Made by a program: the position numbers and the translations under genes. 64,000 bases of DNA, from positions 5,642,001-5,706,000 of the forward strand of contig NZ_CP059733.1 of the NCBI RefSeq assembly GCF_000948985.2. The letters run 5' to 3'. The DNA comes from Thalassomonas viridans (lineage in GTDB: Bacteria > Pseudomonadota > Gammaproteobacteria > Enterobacterales > Alteromonadaceae). Each line of letters opens with the position of its first letter. The stretch's first letter is position 1. Shown here one piece after another: positions 57,663 through 64,000 of this stretch. The notes under the pieces were generated by a model, which was given only the letters and a program-made list of their open reading frames with translations, was not told where the DNA came from and made no database searches.

Positions 57663-59831
57663 TTAAGCTTTTTTAACGTCAGTGGAAAAGTAAGACTGGC
57701 CTGATTTGGCCATTTCACGCAAGCCATCGGTCACCTGGTAAATTTCACCTAAATGGGCGTATTTATCGGCCATGGCAATAAAGTTATCTAAGCCCAGCGT
57801 TTCCAGGTAACGGATAGGACCGCCCCTGAACGGAGGGAAACCTAAACCGTATAACAAGCCCATATCGGCTTCGGCGGCACTGTCTACCACGCCTTCTTCC
57901 AGACAACGGATCACTTCGTTCACCAGCGGGATCATCAAGCGGGCGATGATTTCATCGGCGGCGAACTCTTTCTTATCGCTGCAGCTGGCGGCGAATAATT
58001 CATAAGCAGCTTGAGCAGGAACTTTGGTGGGCTTGCCGCGCTTGTCGGTGCCGTAGTCGTAGAAACCTTTACCGTTTTTCTGACCGTACCTGTCGTTCTG
58101 GTATAAGGTGCTGACAGGATCATTTTCCAGTTTGGCCATGCGGGTCGGGAAGCCGGCAGACATCACGCCGGTACAATGATCGGCGGTATCGATACCAACA
58201 ACATCAAGCAGGTAGGCAGGACCCATAGGCCAGCCGAACTGCTTCTCCATCACCTTATCGACGGCAGTGAAGTCGGCGCCTTCCAGCACTAAATGGCTGA
58301 AACCGGCAAAGTAAGGGAATAATACCCGGTTAACATAGAAACCCGGACAGTCGTTTACCACGATAGGGGATTTGCCCATTTTCGCCGCATAGGCAACCAC
58401 GGCCGCCACGGTTTCATCGGAAGTGTCTTTACCGCGGATAACTTCAACCAACGGCATTTTATGCACAGGGTTGAAGAAATGCATGCCACAGAAGTTTTCC
58501 GGACGTTTTAAGTCCTTGGCCAGCAAGTCAATGGAGATGGTCGAAGTATTGGAAGTCACGATGGCATCTTCGCTCACCAGGTTTTCCACTTCCGCCAGTA
58601 CCGCAGTTTTCACTTTCGGGTTTTCCACCACGGCTTCGACCACGACGTCGACGTCTTTAACGCTGTCATAGTTTAAGCTCGGGGTGATATTGTTCAGTAC
58701 CTTGGCCATTTTCTTGGCGTCCATACGGCCGCGTTCCACCTGCTTGGTTAAAATACCGGCTGCTGTGGTTAAGCCAAGATCAAGCGCCTGGTCATTGATG
58801 TCTTTCATGATAATAGGCGTGCCTTTATAGGCCGACTGGTAGGCGATACCGCCACCCATGATGCCGGCCCCCAGGACCGCCGCCTTGTTGACGGCTTTTT
58901 TCGCCTGCTTGCCGGCTTTTTTCGCCTTGCCTTTGATGACCTGGTCCGCCATAAAGATACCGATTTGCGCGGTAGCGGCTTCGGTTTTCGCCAGCTTGGC
59001 AAAACCGGCATTTTCCATCGCCATGGCGCCGGCGCGATCTAAACCGGCCGCCGCTTCGATAGTATTAACCGTGACCATAGGGGCCGGGTAATGCTTGCCC
59101 GCTTTTGCCGCTATCATGCCTTTACAGGTATTAAAGGTCATCATATGTTCGATTTTGCTTAACTTTAACGGCTCAAGTTTCGGCTGGCGTTTCGCGCGCC
59201 AGTCCAGCTTGCCGTCGATAGCGGCTTTAAGCATGTTAAGGGCGGCTGAGCGTAATTTTTCCGGCTCAACCACGGCGTCTAACACGCCTGCCGCCAGTGC
59301 CTGCTCAGCCTTGTGAGCTTTACCGGTAGACATCCACTCAACGGCATTGTCGGCGCCGATCAAGCGGGGTAAACGTACCGTGCCGCCAAAACCCGGCATC
59401 AGGCCCAGTTTTACTTCCGGCAGGCCTATGCTGACGCTAGTATCGGCAACCCGGTAATCACAGGCTAAAGTCATTTCACAACCGCCGCCCAGGGCAAAGC
59501 CATTGATGGCGGCGATGGTAGGTAATTGAATATCTTCAAACGAATCGAAAACATCAGAAGCAGCTTTGACCCAAGGGATAAGCTGGTCTTCCGGTTGTTT
59601 AAAGGTTTCTAAAAATTCCGTGATGTCGGCGCCGACAATAAAGGCAGGTTTGCCTGAGGTAACCATAACGCCTTTGGCATCCGCACAGTTATTGATGGCC
59701 TCAACTGCAGCCCTGAAATCTTCAAATGTTGCCTGATCAAATTTATTAACCGATCCCTGCGCATCGTATTTAAGTTCAACGATACCATCGTCTAATAATT
59801 GGGCAGAAAGGCTGTTGCCTTGAAATATCAT
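57663..59831 (-). CDS. fadB: Fatty-acid oxidation complex subunit alpha FadB
   Basis: A 722-residue bifunctional enzyme. The N-terminal half is an enoyl-CoA hydratase/isomerase ([17 protein letters not shown] near 115, with the oxyanion hole and catalytic acids) and the C-terminal half a 3-hydroxyacyl-CoA dehydrogenase (NAD loop [17 protein letters not shown] near 318, catalytic [14 protein letters not shown] near 455). It is the first gene of fadBA. The Lys/Ala-rich linker near 295-315 ([17 protein letters not shown]) is longer than in E. coli but does not disrupt either domain. Confidence 0.98.
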   Translation of the reverse strand: MIFQGNSLSAQLLDDGIVELKYDAQGSVNKFDQATFEDFRAAVEAINNCADAKGVMVTSGKPAFIVGADITEFLETFKQPEDQLIPWVKAASDVFDSFEDIQLPTIAAINGFALGGGCEMTLACDYRVADTSVSIGLPEVKLGLMPGFGGTVRLPRLIGADNAVEWMSTGKAHKAEQALAAGVLDAVVEPEKLRSAALNMLKAAIDGKLDWRAKRQPKLEPLKLSKIEHMMTFNTCKGMIAAKAGKHYPAPMVTVNTIEAAAGLDRAGAMAMENAGFAKLAKTEAATAQIGIFMADQVIKGKAKKAGKQAKKAVNKAAVLGAGIMGGGIAYQSAYKGTPIIMKDINDQALDLGLTTAAGILTKQVERGRMDAKKMAKVLNNITPSLNYDSVKDVDVVVEAVVENPKVKTAVLAEVENLVSEDAIVTSNTSTISIDLLAKDLKRPENFCGMHFFNPVHKMPLVEVIRGKDTSDETVAAVVAYAAKMGKSPIVVNDCPGFYVNRVLFPYFAGFSHLVLEGADFTAVDKVMEKQFGWPMGPAYLLDVVGIDTADHCTGVMSAGFPTRMAKLENDPVSTLYQNDRYGQKNGKGFYDYGTDKRGKPTKVPAQAAYELFAASCSDKKEFAADEIIARLMIPLVNEVIRCLEEGVVDSAAEADMGLLYGLGFPPFRGGPIRYLETLGLDNFIAMADKYAHLGEIYQVTDGLREMAKSGQSYFSTDVKKA

Positions 59832-59948
59832 GCCTAAACTCCTTCACCGTTTTGTGGTGTCGATTATTGATGATTTACTGATAAATAATTAATTCAAAAA
59901 ATATTAGCTGTCTGAGTGTGCCCTGAAAAAAAGCTGAAAGCAAATACT

Positions 59949-59966
59949 TTTAAACAAGTGTTTAAA
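59949..59966 (-). promoter_or_regulatory. PsrA/FadR-like operator upstream of fadBA
   Basis: TTTAAAC-AAGT-GTTTAAA, a perfect 7-bp inverted repeat spaced by 4 bp. It fits the PsrA consensus (AAAC N2-4 GTTT), a TetR-type fatty-acid-responsive repressor of beta-oxidation genes in several gammaproteobacteria. It lies 118 bp upstream of the fadB start. No psrA is in this window. Confidence 0.5.
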
Positions 59967-60057
59967 TTGAACGTATCAATATTGATTTATCGCAGCAAGC
60001 AAGAGCAAAACCAGCAAGTTTGCCGCTTAAGCCCCCTGCTAATCCCCTGCCAGCACA

Positions 60058-60978
60058 TTATTCCACCAGGGCCTTCAGGTGCTGTACCACAGAGCGTGCC
60101 AGGGCATCGAGCTGATAACCCCCTTCGAGCAGGGAAACTATCCGCCCCTGCGCCGTTTCCCCGGCCAGGTCTTTAATAAACCAGCTCACCGCCAAAAAAT
60201 CTTCGTCCTGCAAATTAAGCCCCCCCAGGGGATCGTCGCGGTGGGCGTCAAACCCGGCCGAGATAAAAATCATTTCCGGCTGGTGCCGGCGCAGCGCCCG
60301 GGTCCACTGTCTCTCGACCGCCTGGCGAAAAACGGCTCCGTCGCTGCCGGCGGTTAAAGGGGTCAGGCAAATATTGGGGCGGACAACATCATCGAAGCGT
60401 CCCGGATAAAACGGATACTGAAAACTCGAACACACCAGGACTTCGGGGCGGTCCTGAAAGATTTCCACGGTGCCGTTGCCGTGGTGGACATCAAAATCTA
60501 AAATCGCAACCCGCGACATGCCCGATGCCAGTGCCCGCTCCGCCGCCAGCGCCACTGAGTTAAACAGGCAGAAGCCCATGGCAATGGCCGATTCCGCATG
60601 ATGCCCCGGCGGACGCACCGAACAAAAGGCATTACCCGCCTGCCCCGCAATCACCTGGTCTGTGGCATGCAAAGCGGCCCCTACCGCATAAAGCGCGGCA
60701 TCCAGGCTATAGGGGTTTAACCGGGTATCGGCATCAATGTCGGCAAAGCCCTGCTCAGGTACAAGCTCCATCAAGGCTTGCACATGATGCTTGGGATGAA
60801 TGCCGCCAAGACAGGCTAAGTCGACTTTGGGTGCATCAACAAAGCTGAGTTTGCCCTGCCAGTCTGTAGCCCTCACCAGCTGTTCTATGGCCTGCAGGCG
60901 CTGTGGCGACTCGGGATGCCCTTGCCCCATATCATGTCGCCGGCAGTTTTTATGACCCAGAAACAAAGTCTTCGGCAT
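60058..60978 (-). CDS. Histone-deacetylase-family protein
   Basis: A 306-residue zinc amidohydrolase of the HDAC/acetoin-utilisation (AcuC) superfamily: HDMGQGHPESPQRL, RPPGHHAESAIAMGFCLFNS near 135 and DFDVHHGNGTVEIF near 170 hold the zinc ligands and catalytic His pair, with FISAGFDAHRDDPLGG. It probably deacetylates proteins or polyamine derivatives. The ATG at 60978 is chosen (GAGGG 12 bases before it) and the longer frame rejected. Confidence 0.92.
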   Translation of the reverse strand: MPKTLFLGHKNCRRHDMGQGHPESPQRLQAIEQLVRATDWQGKLSFVDAPKVDLACLGGIHPKHHVQALMELVPEQGFADIDADTRLNPYSLDAALYAVGAALHATDQVIAGQAGNAFCSVRPPGHHAESAIAMGFCLFNSVALAAERALASGMSRVAILDFDVHHGNGTVEIFQDRPEVLVCSSFQYPFYPGRFDDVVRPNICLTPLTAGSDGAVFRQAVERQWTRALRRHQPEMIFISAGFDAHRDDPLGGLNLQDEDFLAVSWFIKDLAGETAQGRIVSLLEGGYQLDALARSVVQHLKALVE

Positions 60979-61175
60979 AAGTCTGAAATTCCCTCTTTTC
61001 GGCTTCACCTGATGATAAAACAAGCAGGTGATTTTATAAATGGGAAAAACGGAATTAAACGATATATTCATTAACTCTAGCCGCAAAGCGTCTGCCTGCT
61101 AAAGTTAATGAATGGTCAGCGGCGATTGCCGGTAATTTTTAAAACCCGTGGGCAGGACTTGTACCCGCCATCGGC

Positions 61176-61403
61176 TTAGGCCTGGGGAGGTGCGGGGATA
61201 ATGTTTTTCGCATGAAATCCGGTAGGAGTTTCCTCGACGTTAAAGGTGACGGACTGTCCCGCCTTCAAGGTTAGATATCCTTCCATCTGAATGGATGAGT
61301 AATGTGCAAAAATATCGCCGGTTACACTTTCGGTATTAATAAAACCAAATCCTTTAGTATTATTGAACCACTTAACGATACCCTGAAGATTTTCTACTGC
61401 CAT
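61176..61403 (-). CDS. Cold-shock domain protein
   Basis: A 75-residue single cold-shock domain with RNP1 KGFGFINTES and RNP2 DIFAHYSSI, the two nucleic-acid-binding motifs. AAGGAA precedes the ATG. It resembles CspD-type rather than CspA proteins in its C-terminus (FNVEETPTGFHAKNI). RNA or ssDNA chaperone. Confidence 0.93.
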   Translation of the reverse strand: MAVENLQGIVKWFNNTKGFGFINTESVTGDIFAHYSSIQMEGYLTLKAGQSVTFNVEETPTGFHAKNIIPAPPQA

Positions 61404-61920
61404 TTTTAAATTCCTTTTAAATAAATCAACGGTCTGACTACAGATAAAACCAGCTGTTCCATCCGGTTCCCATGCCGTTAACTATTATGTTAATGCTATA
61501 AAACTAAGTTTGTTATTTTATTATTTTAACCGGATGAAAAACTGGACATACCGCAGCGTCTGCGTTTTACAGCACTCAGGTATTATACAGAGAGAGGATT
61601 GCCGCTAAGCTAGCAATTATGGTCGTACAGTGAAGATACTACTAAATTACAACTAAGCTAGGCGATTTCCATTCATCCATGGTCAAATTTAAACCAAGGG
61701 AATGGCGGAGAGTTCAAAAACATCCCGTTTACATATATTCATTCCCTTTAACAGATATTTTACTATTAAACCGGGAGCGAAGCTATACTCAATTGACAGG
61801 AATTTTCACAACAGCCGGAATTCGATGACAACAAGGTTTAACCCGGCAGAGGAAAAGCAGCCGGAACAGAAACCTTACCGGCTCTTTAAGCACTTTTCCT
61901 CGCACGGCACCCGCGATAAG
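61404..61920. other. 517-bp region between the cold-shock gene and ppa
   Basis: Upstream of the cold-shock gene (its 5' leader, as usual long in this family) and downstream of ppa. A plus-strand frame here runs antisense into ppa and is a shadow. No RNA structure is identifiable by eye. Confidence 0.4.
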
Positions 61921-62457
61921 TTAACGCCTCCCGTCCTCGAAGCGTTTGACGCTGGCCAGAATTTCCGCCCTGGCCGCCGCCGCATTGCCCCAACCGGCAA
62001 TCTTAACCCACTTGCCCGGTTCAAGATCTTTATAACGCTCAAAGAAATGGGTAATTTGGTTGAGCAGGAGCGGCGGCAACTCACTGACCTCGTTAATGTC
62101 GCTATACAAGGGGGTCAGCTTATCAAGCGGCAATGCCAACACCTTGGCATCCTGGCCGGCTTCATCCGACATGTTCAGCACGCCTACCGGGCGACAGCGG
62201 ATCACGGCGCCGGGGATCAAAGGATAGGGGGTCGGCACCAGCACATCTACCGGATCGCCATCCTCCGACAAGGTGTGATTGATATAACCGTAATTACAGG
62301 GATAAAACATGCAGCTCGACATAAAGCGGTCAACAAAAACCGCTCCCGTATCCTTGTCCACTTCATATTTTATCGGAGAAGCATTGGCCGGAATTTCAAT
62401 GATCACATTGATATCATCCGGAATATTTTTACCTGCCGGCACCTGGTTTAAGCTCAT
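61921..62457 (-). CDS. ppa: Soluble inorganic pyrophosphatase (family I)
   Basis: A 178-residue hexameric Mg-dependent pyrophosphatase: [19 protein letters not shown] near 23, [15 protein letters not shown] (signature DGDPVDV) near 65. GTG two codons upstream is rejected for the family start [20 protein letters not shown] separate, unrelated Mn-dependent PpaC lies about 7 kb away. The divergent MFS gene starts 175 bp away. Confidence 0.96.
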   Translation of the reverse strand: MSLNQVPAGKNIPDDINVIIEIPANASPIKYEVDKDTGAVFVDRFMSSCMFYPCNYGYINHTLSEDGDPVDVLVPTPYPLIPGAVIRCRPVGVLNMSDEAGQDAKVLALPLDKLTPLYSDINEVSELPPLLLNQITHFFERYKDLEPGKWVKIAGWGNAAAARAEILASVKRFEDGRR

Positions 62458-62631
62458 AGTCACTCCTGCTTGTACCCGTCAACAAATGAATGCCACTCTT
62501 ATTACTCTAGTCGCTTTTTTCACCGCACCGGTGAATTTCACCCAAATGTTTTCACCGCGGGTGCTATAAGCGGCGAATTCGCGTACAATTTCCCCGCCGT
62601 ACCAAGCCCAGCCATAAGGAAGTCTTTATCG

Positions 62632-63822
62632 ATGAAAGCCCTCAGCAGATTTAACCAGCCTGAACATTTACTCCTGGCCATGGCATTTATCATGCCGCTG
62701 GTGTTTTCCGTATGGATGGTGCTGCTTAACAATTTTGTGGTGGAAAAAGCGGCCTTCACCGGAACCGAAATCGGCATTTTACAAAGCCTACGGGAGATCC
62801 CCGGCTTTCTCGCCTTTACCGTGGTTTATGTTTTGCTTTTTATCAGGGAGCAGCGCCTGGCAATCGCCGCCCTGGCCCTGACCAGCTTAGGTGTGGCCCT
62901 GACAGGCTATTTTCCTTACGCCGCCGGCCTGTATTTCACTACGGTATTAATGTCTGTCGGTTTCCACTACTTTGAAACCGTCAACCAGTCGCTGACCTTG
63001 CAATGGATCAAAAAAGAGCAAACCGCACACTTTATGGGAAAAATGCTCTCGGCCAAATCCGCGGCTTCCCTGCTGGCCTTTAGCGCCGTATGGCTGCTGA
63101 TGGAGCAATTCACCTGGTCCTATCAGGCCACTTATTTATTGTTCGGTTCGCTGGCGCTGATTTTCTGCCTGTTTATCGCCCTGTCCTTTAAAGAATTCAC
63201 GCCCCCGGCCGAGCAAAACAAAAAGCTCATTTTACGGAAACGCTACTGGCTGTTCTATGCCCTGACCTTTTTCAGCGGCGCCCGCAGGCAGATCTTTGTC
63301 GTCTTTGCCGGCTTTTTAATGGTTGAGAAGTTCAATTACAGCGTTGCCGAAATCAGCAGCCTGTTTTTGATCAACTATGTCTTTAACTGGCTCTTTGCCG
63401 CCAAAATAGGCAAACTGATCGGCAAACTCGGCGAGCGTAAAATACTCAAATTTGAATACCTGGGTTTAATCGCTGTGTTTATTGCCTATGGCCTGGTGGA
63501 CAATGCAACTGTGGCGGCAATCCTCTATGTGGTTGATCACCTGTTTTTCGCCCTGGCCATTGCCATCAAAACCTACTTCCAGAAAATCGCCTCTCCCGAA
63601 GACATAGCGTCAACCGCCGGGGTCAGCTTCTCCATCAACCATATTGCCGCGGTAGTGATCCCGGCTTTGCTGGGTATGCTGTGGGTGATAAACAGCTCCT
63701 GGGTGTTTTATATAGGGGCGGGGTTTGCCGCCTGCTCTTTATGCCTGTCTTTATTGATCCCCGACGCCCCGCAATCCGGCGTAGAGCTGCGTTATCAGGA
63801 AAAACGCCTCGCCGCCAGGTAA
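62632..63822 (+). CDS. MFS transporter
   Basis: A 396-residue major-facilitator protein with about twelve hydrophobic helices: HLLLAMAFIMPLVFSVW, GILQSLREIPGFLAFTVVYV, FSGARRQIFVVFAGFLMVEK and VSFSINHIAAVVIPALLGML. The substrate is unknown. AAGGAAG nine bases before the ATG at 62632 decides the start over a longer frame beginning at 62470. Confidence 0.88.
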   Translation: MKALSRFNQPEHLLLAMAFIMPLVFSVWMVLLNNFVVEKAAFTGTEIGILQSLREIPGFLAFTVVYVLLFIREQRLAIAALALTSLGVALTGYFPYAAGLYFTTVLMSVGFHYFETVNQSLTLQWIKKEQTAHFMGKMLSAKSAASLLAFSAVWLLMEQFTWSYQATYLLFGSLALIFCLFIALSFKEFTPPAEQNKKLILRKRYWLFYALTFFSGARRQIFVVFAGFLMVEKFNYSVAEISSLFLINYVFNWLFAAKIGKLIGKLGERKILKFEYLGLIAVFIAYGLVDNATVAAILYVVDHLFFALAIAIKTYFQKIASPEDIASTAGVSFSINHIAAVVIPALLGMLWVINSSWVFYIGAGFAACSLCLSLLIPDAPQSGVELRYQEKRLAAR

Positions 63823-63857
63823 CTAAGCCAGAAAGGCACAAACAAACGCACCACCTG

Positions 63858-63873
63858 GCCGGCAAAAGCCGGC
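63858..63873 (+). terminator. Hairpin after the MFS gene
   Basis: GCCGGC / GCCGGC with a 4-A loop, 36 bp past the stop. There is no T run, so termination is doubtful. Confidence 0.4.
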
Positions 63874-63920
63874 TAAGTGATGAATCAGAGCTTATTTGAA
63901 CAGGATAACCGGAAAGGGAA

Positions 63921-64000
63921 TTATTGGTTGTCTTTTAAAAACGCCAGGAAGTCTTTTTCAGGCATGGGCTTGGCATAATAATAGCCCTGTACCTCGTCAC
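63921..64000 (-). CDS. C-terminal end of an EAL-domain protein (partial)
   Basis: Only the last 25 codons are in the window. The minus strand reads DEVQGYYYAKPMPEKDFLAF and ends LKDNQ followed by TAA. The G-Y-x-x-x-x-P pattern followed by an acidic helix is the usual C-terminus of EAL c-di-GMP phosphodiesterase domains. The gene extends beyond base 64000, so the rest cannot be judged. Confidence 0.8.
   Translation of the reverse strand, partial: DEVQGYYYAKPMPEKDFLAFLKDNQ

Noticed and set aside
61702..62451. 249-codon plus-strand ORF
   Set aside because: Runs antisense through most of ppa; ppa has clear family motifs.

Overview
The window reads as chromosomal DNA of a marine gammaproteobacterium of the order Alteromonadales, most likely family Colwelliaceae (Thalassomonas-like). 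This is an inference from the gene set: EF-P with its EpmB lysyl-EF-P pathway, groESL, dsbD, fadBA, DUF3016, DUF3334 and DUF3718 families, ElbB and abundant c-di-GMP proteins. No single marker fixes the species.

Layout. 1-5.3 kb: an ABC exporter operon with a TrmB-like methyltransferase, the divergent efp/epmB pair, a small unknown and a DUF3016 protein. 5.4-5.6 kb: a short peptide with a RiPP-like leader. 6.3-15.2 kb: a six-gene defence operon consisting of a BrxR/CapW-like WYL regulator, Wadjet jetA, jetB and jetC, an extra 387-residue protein of unknown function, and jetD. 15.4-20.5 kb: housekeeping (groEL, groES with a sigma-32-type promoter, fxsA, cutA, dsbD). 20.6-24.7 kb: an operon encoding a small periplasmic binding protein, a porin-like protein and a GGDEF/EAL enzyme. 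25-27.4 kb: aroQ, accB, accC. 27.6-35.4 kb: a degenerate GGDEF membrane protein, an oxidoreductase-like small protein, DUF6607, a Crp-family regulator, a GNAT enzyme, a large secreted DNRLRE/propeller-like protein, KptA and a tRNA-Leu(CAG). 36-38.6 kb: a metzincin protease, a separate protein resembling its missing prodomain, and a SymE-like toxin.

39.0-42.8 kb is a visibly AT-rich accessory block. It contains a broken histidine kinase and a 2.2-kb segment bounded by perfect 15-bp inverted repeats. The segment carries a KAS III-like enzyme, a membrane protein and the 3' end of a truncated gene. An intact tyrosine recombinase lies 8 bp beyond the right repeat, so this looks like an invertible or mobile segment.

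43-64 kb returns to ordinary chromosome: VOC protein, DUF3718, periplasmic binding protein, DUF3334, ElbB, a MocR regulator divergent from a Cys-rich mini-protein and an EamA exporter, a DUF5117-type metalloprotease, fbp, ppaC, fadBA with a PsrA-like operator, an HDAC-family protein, a cold-shock protein, ppa, an MFS transporter and the end of an EAL protein. Two unrelated inorganic pyrophosphatases (ppaC and ppa) occur 7 kb apart.

The strongest candidates for something new are the extra gene plus WYL regulator built into the Wadjet operon, and the inverted-repeat/recombinase segment with the KAS III-like gene starting exactly at one repeat.
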